A stretch of DNA of 64,000 nt from Oscillatoria sp. CS-180 (GTDB taxonomy: Bacteria; Cyanobacteriota; Cyanobacteriia; Phormidesmidales; Phormidesmidaceae): assembly GCF_028330965.1 (NCBI RefSeq), contig NZ_JAQMUB010000101.1, positions 62,001 through 126,000 of the forward strand, given 5' to 3'. The translations under genes were made by a program, and so were the position numbers. Positions within the stretch are counted from its first letter, which is position 1. The number at the start of each line of letters is the position of its first letter. Below are positions 57,105-64,000 of this stretch, one piece after another. The notes under the pieces are model-generated. The model was not told the DNA's origin. It worked only from the letters and a program-made list of their open reading frames with translations, and made no database searches.

Positions 57105-57473
57105 TGCTTGGGATATTTCAGTTAACTGAGGTACTGATAAGTAGATTTCATACCGCATCGGAACTTAGCGTTGGGGGTACAGCGCTACTAACACGTCGTC
57201 TTTGGACATCGACAAGCGTTTAGAGTGGGGCATGTCTTAACCTACTTCTCTCGTCCTTCAATTTGAGGAAAGAGGGTTGGGAGAGAGCAGGGCCATGCAG
57301 AGGACTGGCAAACATGACACGCCCGCTTGAAGCGTTTTGCTCACCTTTGGATATTTAGATATAAGGATTTCCTAATACTGTCATTGTTGTGATTAAGAGC
57401 CAAAAGCCATGATTTGCATCAATCGCCTCACAGGTCCGAAATAGCAATAGTGGGTTGACTAAAAAAAGTCGAG

Positions 57474-57506
57474 AATTTAGTCCTCATACCCTGTAAGGAC
57501 TAAATT
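57474..57506 (+). terminator. Hairpin in spacer after nblB
   Basis: Perfect 11-bp stem AATTTAGTCCT / AGGACTAAATT with an 11-base loop, followed by TTGCG. It lies 370 bases after nblB and may close an unseen transcript. Confidence 0.4.
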
Positions 57507-57849
57507 TGCGCTCTGTTTAATGAGACAAGCCGCAGCTCATAAACAGCTCTATCGGACAATCTTCTAACTCTGAAAAGGCGTTAAAGTGACCTTAATATAA
57601 CTTATAGAAGATTTAAGAAAAACACATAAGTAGCTCTAAACCGTCTCTGTTTTCCTCAATAAAAAGTGCCCAAGCTATACAGGTTGTCGCCAAGACCTAT
57701 TTTTCATTGACCTGTTGTTAATAGTGTTGGTCCAGTTAGAGGGTGCTATTCAAGTTACTCGTTTCAGAGAACCGTATAAGTACTGAAAAGCTGATTTTGA
57801 TCAAAACCTATTGATTAATAAGTAACCTGGAATTATCAGTGATATAGGC

Positions 57850-57876
57850 TTTACAGAGAGATTCTCTTGATATAAT
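57850..57876 (+). promoter_or_regulatory. Possible sigma-70 promoter for anti-sigma gene
   Basis: TTTACA then a 15-base gap then a perfect TATAAT. The gap is shorter than the usual 16-18, so this is tentative. It lies about 178 bases before the GTG of the next gene. Confidence 0.35.
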
Positions 57877-58053
57877 CAGATATGAGATGAGAAATTACGT
57901 CGCAAGATTTTGGGTGTAAGCATCAACATTGCTAGGGATCTCTGCTTTTTTGGTTCTCTATATTCAATTCACTTCAAAAGCAATAGACTCCTGGCCGACA
58001 AAAAATTAAAGACTTTAACCGTAAGTTATTGTTAATTCTCTGGAGGATATCCA

Positions 58054-58500
58054 GTGGTAGCTCTATTCCAGTCCTCTATCAAAGAGCATTGGGGCAGTTT
58101 GAGCTTTGTTTCAACGCTGTATCTTTGCCCGGTACTTGACCGATTGATGGCTCAAGTACCGGAACGATGGCAACCAGAAGTGCGTTTGGGTTTACAAGAA
58201 GCGCTGGTCAATGCTGTTAAACATGGCAACAATCTTGATCCCCATAAGGTGATCTCTGTTCGCTACAAAACCGCAGGGAATCAATACTGGTGGATTATTG
58301 AAGATGAGGGTCATGGCTTCGATATCGATGACTGCTGTGATTCTTGTACAGATAAAAGCAATGACTCTACGCGCGACTGTGGCCGTGGGCTCTTCATTTT
58401 GCACCAAATTTTTGATGAAGTGAAATGGGCACGCGGTGGGCGCGAGCTTCATCTCTGTAAACGAGTTCATCGATGGTTTGGAATTCCCAGGGTATGCTAG
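58054..58500 (+). CDS. Anti-sigma regulatory factor (GHKL kinase)
   Basis: 148 residues from GTG, with GGAGGA ten bases before. A stand-alone HATPase_c domain of the RsbW/SpoIIAB type: N box EALVNAVKHGN, G1 DEGHGFD and G2 GRGLFILHQI. Such proteins bind a sigma factor and phosphorylate a STAS antagonist. The loop between G1 and G2 carries an unusual cluster of Cys (DDCCDSC). STAS partner not adjacent; one is at 16112. Confidence 0.93.
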   Translation: MVALFQSSIKEHWGSLSFVSTLYLCPVLDRLMAQVPERWQPEVRLGLQEALVNAVKHGNNLDPHKVISVRYKTAGNQYWWIIEDEGHGFDIDDCCDSCTDKSNDSTRDCGRGLFILHQIFDEVKWARGGRELHLCKRVHRWFGIPRVC

Positions 58501-58519
58501 ATTGCCTTGCTGGCAGCTG

Positions 58520-58783
58520 CTATTTTCTGTGGGTTGGACAAGGAGGGGCTGTGAGACTCCGATCTAGCCAGCCCACAGCTTGTTGTAATCGAACCAAAGC
58601 TTCTTGCGATTCGTCTTTGAGTAAATAAACGAGTGCAGCCGCCACTTGCTCTTGGGCACGGATGTTGCGATTGCGATTAAGTCGGTGCCAATCTTGAGGC
58701 TTGATGGCTAGTCGCGATGCGATCGCCTGAGCCAATTCAACATCACTCAACGTATCAATAGGGACTGGAGTTTGAGAATTCAT
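58520..58783 (-). CDS. Small conserved cyanobacterial protein (DUF6439-like)
   Basis: 87 residues. Helical: LSDVELAQAIASRLAIKPQD WHRLNRNR-type region, then AAALVYLLKDESQEALVRLQ and QAVGWLDRSLTAPPCPTH. The end SLTAPPCP is distinctive. I recall this as DUF6439 of cyanobacteria and plants, but cannot verify here. Convergent with the anti-sigma gene. Confidence 0.72.
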   Translation of the reverse strand: MNSQTPVPIDTLSDVELAQAIASRLAIKPQDWHRLNRNRNIRAQEQVAAALVYLLKDESQEALVRLQQAVGWLDRSLTAPPCPTHRK

Positions 58784-58838
58784 GCGGGATCTATCCTAAT
58801 GCCGTTATGATGAGCGCTACTTCTACTCTATTGTGCTT

Positions 58839-59243
58839 ATGAATCGCCGATTGCGGCGCCTGCGAGTTCGCCGTTCTCAATCTATTGGGGATCATCAGCA
58901 GATTCTGGGTGCGTTTAGTCCGTCATCGCCGGATGAGGACTGGTCCACTTTTGATGCCCATCTTAGCCAATTAGAGACCTCAGTAGAGATCCTAAGGCAG
59001 CGCTTTGAACAAATGCGGGCAGCTCAGGAGCAGCAGCGTGAGATTGAGCAGCAGCTCCAAAATTCTGATTTAAAGGCAGACGAGATTCAGCAGTTGAAGC
59101 AGCGTCTAGAAGAGCTAGAGATGCAGTTTGAAAGCCAGCTCTTTGACTGGGGATCGCTGCGCGAGCCGTTTTGGCAAGCAGTGCGTTTCGGTGGACTGGG
59201 GATCATTCTAGGTTGGATTTTAAGAGGAATCGCCAGTCGTTAG
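58839..59243 (+). CDS. Coiled-coil protein with C-terminal membrane segment
   Basis: 134 residues from MNRRLRRLRVRRSQS; a GTG two codons earlier is also possible. A basic N-terminus, a coiled coil from about 45 to 105 (RQRFEQMRAAQEQQREIEQQ, LKQRLEELEMQF), and a hydrophobic end, VRFGGLGIILGWILRGIASR, which is likely an anchor or amphipathic helix. Family not recognised. Precedes asnS by 71 bases. Confidence 0.7.
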   Translation: MNRRLRRLRVRRSQSIGDHQQILGAFSPSSPDEDWSTFDAHLSQLETSVEILRQRFEQMRAAQEQQREIEQQLQNSDLKADEIQQLKQRLEELEMQFESQLFDWGSLREPFWQAVRFGGLGIILGWILRGIASR

Positions 59244-59314
59244 TGATTTAACCTCAGCTGCGTTACCGTAGCTTTAACAGTTTTCTGCTTATTCGTTTCT
59301 GCAATTTCGTAATC

Positions 59315-60703
59315 ATGGCGACAACACGCATTTCAGACCTCCTCAAGACAGGACAACCCGATGATTCGGTGACCATCCAGGGTTGGGTCCGTACCAAGAG
59401 AGCACAAAAGGCGCTGTGCTTTATCAATATCAATGATGGCTCTTGTATGAGTGGGTTGCAGGTGGTCGCTGATGCAGAGACTCAGGACTATGATGCCGTT
59501 GTTGCCCAAATCACAACTGGGTCATCTGTGAAAATTACAGGCACCCTGGTTGAGTCACCTGCGAAAGGTCAACGCATTGAGTTGAAAGCTTCGGGGATCA
59601 CGATCTTTGGTGATGCTGACGAAACGTATCCATTGCAGAAGAAACGCCATAGTTTTGAGTTTCTCAGAACAATTGGTCATCTGCGATCACGCACCAATAC
59701 GCTGGGAGCCGTCTTTCGTGTGCGGAACGTTTGTGCCCAAGCCGTACATCAGTTTTTTCGCGATCGCAATTTTCTGTGGGTCCACACCCCCATTCTGACT
59801 GCCAGCGACTGTGAGGGGGCTGGCGAAATGTTTACAGTCACTAGTCTGAATTTGAACCAGCCGCCGCTTTCTGACGACAAAGCGATCGATGCTGAACAAG
59901 ATTTTTTTGGAAAGCGAGCCTATCTGACAGTGAGCGGTCAGCTTGAAGCCGAAATCATGGCAATGGCCTTCACCAATGTTTATACCTTTGGTCCCACTTT
60001 TAGAGCTGAGAATTCCAATACCTCTCGTCACCTGGCTGAGTTTTGGATGATCGAACCCGAGATGGCCTTCTGTGATCTCATGGGCAACATGGATCTGGCT
60101 GAAGATTTCCTCAAATATATTTTCCGTGCGGTTCTCGATCAGTGCGAAGACGATATGGCGTTCTTTAATCAGCGCATTGACGACACCGTATTGGCAACCG
60201 CAGAGAACATTATCGACAATGAATTTGCCAGAATTTCCTACACCGAAGCCGTTGACTTGCTGCTGAAAGCCGATAAGAAATTTGAGTTTCCAGTGGAATG
60301 GGGCATCGATTTACAGTCAGAGCACGAGCGATATTTAGCGGAAGACCTGTTTAAGAAGCCAGTCATTGTTAGCGACTACCCAGCAGCTATTAAAGCCTTC
60401 TACATGCGGTTGAATGACGACCAAAAAACTGTGGCGGCAATGGATGTCCTTGCTCCCAAGGTTGGCGAAATTATTGGGGGCTCTCAACGAGAAGAGCGAC
60501 TTGACGTCTTAGAAACCCGAATTGATGAGGCTGGTTTACCACGAGATGCCTATTGGTGGTATTTGGATTTACGACGCTACGGAACGGTTCCCCATGCTGG
60601 TTTTGGATTAGGATTTGAGCGCTTGATTCAATTCATGACGGGTATGGGAAACATTCGAGACGTCATTCCGTTTCCTCGAACACCTGACAACATTGATTTC
60701 TAA
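59315..60703 (+). CDS. asnS: Asparaginyl-tRNA synthetase
   Basis: 462 residues. Charges tRNA-Asn with asparagine. N-terminal OB-fold anticodon-binding domain ([20 protein letters not shown]); class II core with motif 2 [20 protein letters not shown] and motif 3 [20 protein letters not shown]. Length is normal. Single gene. Confidence 0.97.
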   Translation: MATTRISDLLKTGQPDDSVTIQGWVRTKRAQKALCFININDGSCMSGLQVVADAETQDYDAVVAQITTGSSVKITGTLVESPAKGQRIELKASGITIFGDADETYPLQKKRHSFEFLRTIGHLRSRTNTLGAVFRVRNVCAQAVHQFFRDRNFLWVHTPILTASDCEGAGEMFTVTSLNLNQPPLSDDKAIDAEQDFFGKRAYLTVSGQLEAEIMAMAFTNVYTFGPTFRAENSNTSRHLAEFWMIEPEMAFCDLMGNMDLAEDFLKYIFRAVLDQCEDDMAFFNQRIDDTVLATAENIIDNEFARISYTEAVDLLLKADKKFEFPVEWGIDLQSEHERYLAEDLFKKPVIVSDYPAAIKAFYMRLNDDQKTVAAMDVLAPKVGEIIGGSQREERLDVLETRIDEAGLPRDAYWWYLDLRRYGTVPHAGFGLGFERLIQFMTGMGNIRDVIPFPRTPDNIDF

Positions 60704-61407
60704 AGGTCACGGTAAATTCTTTCTTGAAGATCCCTTTCAATAGGGGCTTGATGTAAAAACTACATGGAAGCCATGCGGTTTTGTCCTTATACAAAGAACT
60801 TTGTAACTAAGCACACTAAATGCATGGACTAGCCTCAGTATTTTGCTTGTGACGGTTTTGATAAGACGGCTAAGTCATTGGTTCGTCTCAATGGCTGCTG
60901 GTGTAGGCGATATCGTGAGGCAAAGTGCAAAAGCCTTCAGCCTTGAGTGAATTGCTTAGACGGTAAGTTAATTAAATTTTTTGTTGTATTCCTTGTAGCC
61001 AAACTCCGCATACCAATTCGATCTGCTAAGTGGGGCTTGTCAACGCTGGAGTTTGGGAAAGATACTGTGTCCTTGAAGACTCTTCATCTGTCAGCGCAGG
61101 CTACCGTTTCACGATATGTCTTGATTTTGGTGAAGTTGTTGAATGCTGTGTCAAGGTTTTTCGGTATTGGCAAGCCAATCGTTTGAGGACCAGAGCTCAC
61201 ATTTTGTATAAGGTATAGCTTTAATCGTTTAAGCTAGCGCATTAAGTAGCACCCCCTGTGCTGGGCAGCTTGTTGTCTGCCCTAATAGCACTCACGGCGG
61301 CTATGCATTCTATTTAGACAAACCCTCAGGCAGACCATCCCTACAGACTAAAGCTCAGTAGAGCTTGTTGACGGTTACGCTCACCAAATTTGGGTCAATG
61401 AGACAAC
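60704..61407. other. 704-base spacer between asnS and SulP gene
   Basis: Contains the family 1 repeat copy at 61214-61305. Short frames at 60947-61218 are not family-like and have poor start sites. Nothing else can be supported. Confidence 0.55.
61214..61305 (+). repeat. Dispersed short repeat, family 1, copy C
   Basis: About 92 bp; starts TATAGCTTTAATCG, keeps AAGCTAGCGCA and GTCTGCCCTAATAG, and ends GGCGGCTATG. More diverged than the copies at 7276 and 39319. Confidence 0.7.
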
Positions 61408-63129
61408 ATGCAACTAATTAACCGCGTTAAGTTTGGCAGTAATTTGCGAGGTGACTTATTTGGGGGGTTAACAGCTGCCATTGTTGCCCTGCCATTAGCC
61501 CTTGCCTTTGGCGTCGCTTCAGGGGCTGGGGCGATCGCGGGGCTTTATGGGGCTATCTTTACAGGCTTTTTTGCCGCGCTGTTTGGGGGGACGCCTTCTC
61601 AAGTGTCTGGCCCGACTGGACCGATGACTGTGGTGATGGCGACTGTGTTTGCCAAGCTGATTGCCGAAAATCCTGAAAGTGGTATGGCCATGGCTTTCAC
61701 AGCGGTGATGCTGAGTGGCGTCTTTCAGATTCTCTTTGGCCTACTGCGGCTGGGGCAGTTCATTACTTTGATGCCCTATACCGTAATCTCAGGCTTTATG
61801 TCGGGTATCGGGATCATCATTATCGATCTGCAACTGGCTCCGTTACTAGGCCATCCTGCTCAGAGTGATGTCGTTGTGGGGTTACAAAAATTACCTGAGG
61901 CTTTGGCTAATCCCAATCCAGCTGCTGCGGGATTAGGCATTTTGACCCTAGTTATTGTATTCGGCTGGTCTGGCAGATTGGCCCGAATCGTACCATCACC
62001 ACTGGTGGCCTTGATTGTGTGCACTGCGATCTCAGCTTTAGTTTTTCCTGATAGCACTATTCCGCGCATTGGTGAGATTCCTCAAGGGTTTCCTGAATTG
62101 CAATGGCCACAGCTCAACCTCAATCAGGTGAAGGATATCGTGGGCTATGGATTAATGCTGGCAACTTTGGGGGCGATCGACTCGCTTCTGACATCCCTAG
62201 TTGCTGACAATATTACTCGCACTCGTCACGATTCTGAACAGGAACTAATCGGTCAGGGGATTGGTAACTTGATGTCGGGATTGTTTGGTGGGCTACCCGG
62301 CGCAGGAGCCACGATGCGGACCGTCATTAATGTGCAGGCAGGTGGACGGACAGCCCTTTCAGGCATGTTTCATGCTCTGGTCTTGTTGTGCATTGTTTTA
62401 TGGGCAGGTGGGATCACCGCTCAAATTCCCCATGCGGTGCTGGCAGGAATCTTGATTAAGGTGGGGATCAAGATTATTGATTGGGGGTTTTTGTGGCGAG
62501 TTTGCCAGGTTTCGATGCGAGCTGCGATCGTCACCTATGGCGTTCTCGTTTTGACCGTTTTTGTAGACTTGATTACAGCAGTTGTGGTTGGTGCCTTCGT
62601 TGCTAACATGCTTACCATCCACCGTCTTACCAGCATTCAAGTTGAGCAGATTCGAGCGATCGCTCATCCAGATGATGATCCCAAGGTTATTTTGACTCCT
62701 GAGGAACGGCATCTACTGCATCAGGGTCAGGGGCGCATCGTCTTGATTCAAATGAGTGGTCCTATCAGCTATGGCGCAGCGAGAACGATCGCCTATCACA
62801 TGGGTCGAAACTACGATGCCTTGATTCTTGACCTGAGTGATGTTCCATTAGTCGGCGTCACGGCATCACTGACGATCGCAGCTGAAATTGAAGCGGCTCG
62901 GCGTCGGCAGCAGGGCGGAATTTTTATTGTGGGAGCCAGTAGCAAGGTCCAGGAACGCTTACGACGATTTCGTGTGCGTGATGTTTTGACTACAGGGAAG
63001 TTTATTCCTGATCGCCGGACTGCGTTGACAGCTGCCCTGACCCTGATCAATGCCGCAACGTTCTCTCAAGGGCCAGCAGGGCAGCCAGCCGTCGATTCAT
63101 TTAGAAGTCAAATCAGAGTGCCTAACTAA
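61408..63129 (+). CDS. SulP-family transporter, BicA-like
   Basis: 573 residues. About 12-14 transmembrane helices then a cytoplasmic STAS domain from about 440. The N-terminus (RGDLFGGLTAAIVALPLALA) and the motif SGPTGPMTVVMA closely follow BicA, the sodium-dependent bicarbonate transporter of Synechococcus PCC 7002, and the pocket segment GAIDSLLTSLVAD aligns with GCIDALLTSVVAD there. SulP relatives can instead carry sulfate, so bicarbonate is the favoured but not proven substrate. STAS includes LDLSDVPLVGVTASL. Confidence 0.88.
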   Translation: MQLINRVKFGSNLRGDLFGGLTAAIVALPLALAFGVASGAGAIAGLYGAIFTGFFAALFGGTPSQVSGPTGPMTVVMATVFAKLIAENPESGMAMAFTAVMLSGVFQILFGLLRLGQFITLMPYTVISGFMSGIGIIIIDLQLAPLLGHPAQSDVVVGLQKLPEALANPNPAAAGLGILTLVIVFGWSGRLARIVPSPLVALIVCTAISALVFPDSTIPRIGEIPQGFPELQWPQLNLNQVKDIVGYGLMLATLGAIDSLLTSLVADNITRTRHDSEQELIGQGIGNLMSGLFGGLPGAGATMRTVINVQAGGRTALSGMFHALVLLCIVLWAGGITAQIPHAVLAGILIKVGIKIIDWGFLWRVCQVSMRAAIVTYGVLVLTVFVDLITAVVVGAFVANMLTIHRLTSIQVEQIRAIAHPDDDPKVILTPEERHLLHQGQGRIVLIQMSGPISYGAARTIAYHMGRNYDALILDLSDVPLVGVTASLTIAAEIEAARRRQQGGIFIVGASSKVQERLRRFRVRDVLTTGKFIPDRRTALTAALTLINAATFSQGPAGQPAVDSFRSQIRVPN

Positions 63130-63252
63130 TTGATAGACTGAGCTAACGGTGATGTCTTCTGCCCAAGTGTTTTGGGGATTAACCGCTATGGTGATGGCAT
63201 TGAAGCCAACGGGTAATTAGGCTTGAAGCTGTCCTATTAAGACCTGATTGTT

Positions 63253-63281
63253 GTGTGGGGTCGCATATTGCGTCCCTACAC
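63253..63281. repeat. Palindromic repeat element (GTAGGG type)
   Basis: GTGTGGGGTCGCA-TAT-TGCGTCCCTACAC folds into a 12-13 bp stem with one mismatch and a 3-base loop; the sequence (TAGGGACGCAATATGCG) is a well-known kind of cyanobacterial dispersed palindrome. Confidence 0.65.
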
Positions 63282-63357
63282 GGCTATTGAATTGTCTGTA
63301 CTCAGGTGGATAAGCTTTCCCAATATTTTGAATGGTGAGCCTATTTCTGTCGTAGTG

Positions 63358-63378
63358 TCCTAGAGGGCTAAGGCTATA
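63358..63378 (-). repeat. Fragment of family 1 repeat
   Basis: The reverse complement begins TATAGCCTTAGCCCTCTAGG, 20 bases nearly identical to the left end of the copy at 7276, then diverges. Confidence 0.45.
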
Positions 63379-63381
63379 TCT

Positions 63382-64000
63382 TCAAAACTGATAGGTTTTC
63401 TTCAACAGGTGTTCGACTTGGTCAGACATGATGGGTTTAGAAAAGAGATAGCCCTGTCCATATTCACAATGCAGCGTCTGCAACCATTCCAGCTGTTGTG
63501 GTGTTTCAATACCTTCGGCGATCGCCTTCAGCTCCAGCAAGTTACTTAATCCAACGATGGACTCCGCGATCGTCTGGTTTCTCAATGTAGGTTCTTCTGG
63601 GCTGACAAAAGTCCGGTCGATTTTGAGGGAATCCACGGGCAACTGATGCAGATAGCTGAGTGAAGAATAGCCTGTACCAAAGTCGTCAATGCTAATCTTA
63701 AAGCCCATTGATTGCACCTGATTGAGTAGAGAACTGGTGGCGTCAATGTTTTCGACGAGTAAGCTCTCGGTAATTTCCAGCGTGAGGCAGTGCGGCTTAA
63801 TTTGTGTCTGAGTGAGGACCTTATTGAGCTGAGGAATTAGGACCGATTCTCGGAGCTGCTTGACTGAAAGGTTGACCGTCAACTTCAAATCTTCAAAATT
63901 AGGAACCTGAGATTGCCACGCTGCTACCTGCTGACAAGCGGTTAGCAAAACCCATTCGCCCACTGGAATGATCAGGTCGGTTTCTTCGACGACATCAATA
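63382..64000 (-). CDS. EAL-domain protein, C-terminal part
   Basis: The frame is open to the right edge, so the start lies outside. The 205 visible residues are the second part of an EAL domain: IIPVGEWVL, NLSVKQLRE, ITESLL, DDFGTGYSSLSYL, LKIDRTFV, AIAEGIETPQQ and GQGYLFSKP. Metal- and substrate-binding motifs from ITES through DDFGTGYS, KIDRTF and EGIE are intact, so this half of the cyclic-di-GMP phosphodiesterase active site is complete. The EAL motif itself and any upstream GGDEF or sensor domains are off-window. Confidence 0.93.
   Translation of the reverse strand, partial: IDVVEETDLIIPVGEWVLLTACQQVAAWQSQVPNFEDLKLTVNLSVKQLRESVLIPQLNKVLTQTQIKPHCLTLEITESLLVENIDATSSLLNQVQSMGFKISIDDFGTGYSSLSYLHQLPVDSLKIDRTFVSPEEPTLRNQTIAESIVGLSNLLELKAIAEGIETPQQLEWLQTLHCEYGQGYLFSKPIMSDQVEHLLKKTYQF

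Larger units (their letters stand above)
57105..58053. other. 949-base AT-rich spacer
   Basis: The longest gene-free stretch. It has a 11-bp hairpin at 57474-57506 (AATTTAGTCCT/AGGACTAAATT), a purine/pyrimidine-biased imperfect palindrome around 57250-57300 resembling cyanobacterial repeats, and a perfect TATAAT at 57871. GC is clearly lower than in neighbouring genes. I found no ORF that looks coding and no RNA gene. Confidence 0.6.

Noticed and set aside
57240-57310. Possible CRISPR-like or tandem repeat in the nblB spacer
   Set aside because: It is a single imperfect palindrome, not a series of spaced direct repeats. No CRISPR array is seen anywhere in the window.
60947-61218. Two overlapping 60-80-codon frames, possibly a toxin-type gene relic
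   Set aside because: They use weak start codons, resemble no toxin family closely and differ in frame; no support beyond length.

Overview
The window is chromosomal DNA from a cyanobacterium. The evidence is a chlorophyll synthase gene (chlG), the cytochrome b6f subunit gene petP, genes for the phycobilisome and stress factors SipA and NblB, and a type III glutamine synthetase. There is also a tmRNA whose tag peptide reads ANNIVPFARKAAPVAA, the form I recall for Synechococcus PCC 6301/elongatus. The HIP1-type octamer GCGATCGC is scattered through genes and spacers. I cannot fix the genus from this sequence alone. sipA and nblB suggest phycobilisomes, and the tmRNA tag is Synechococcus-like, but the many large non-core cyanobacterial genes point away from the streamlined marine picocyanobacteria.

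Layout. 0-7 kb: the tail of a Uma2-family gene, rnc, then a minus-strand run of three cyanobacterial genes (a membrane protein with helical repeats, a receiver-DUF3685 protein, a TPR protein). 7.5-13 kb: exported pentapeptide-repeat and DM13 proteins, a thioredoxin-like protein, a SpoU-type methyltransferase, YqeY and an ABC exporter. 13-16.5 kb: lexA with its own SOS-type box, a DUF3352 protein and a STAS protein. 16.7-20 kb: sipA, a long spacer with a perfect NtcA-type palindrome, and glnN. 20-27.7 kb is the most accessory-looking part: an FG-GAP beta-propeller protein, a 1,183-residue NB-ARC/WD40 STAND protein, a disordered exported protein and a GNAT gene remnant. 27.6-30.3 kb: an alpha/beta hydrolase and a membrane protein. 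30.4-37.3 kb: the conserved rimP-nusA-ylxR-infB cluster with a trailing membrane gene. 37.5-44.5 kb: hisF, petP, a Get3d-like protein with a decayed P-loop, chlG and a class A penicillin-binding protein. 44.5-50.5 kb: an Lhr-type helicase, a sulfotransferase, an unlisted 59-codon small gene, ssrA, a protein with short repeats, and rpmA/rplU. 50.7-57.1 kb: an SGNH hydrolase, a UvrD-like helicase, an M42 peptidase, a CBS protein and nblB. 58-64 kb: an anti-sigma kinase, two small proteins, asnS, a BicA-like SulP transporter and the end of an EAL protein.

Shared themes are inferred. sipA, glnN and nblB all belong to nutrient/light-stress physiology, and the NtcA-type box lies between sipA and glnN. 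A STAS protein and a GHKL anti-sigma kinase, the two halves of a partner-switching system, are both present but about 42 kb apart.

At least two families of short non-coding dispersed repeats are present. One (about 57-107 bp, ends resembling TATAGC...GCTATA) has five recognisable copies plus one fragment, always between genes. The best candidates for something undescribed are the 59-codon gene with its own terminator, the repeat family, the Get3-like protein without a Walker lysine, and the divergent FG-GAP/STAND pair. I saw no CRISPR array, insertion sequence, prophage, tRNA or rRNA gene.
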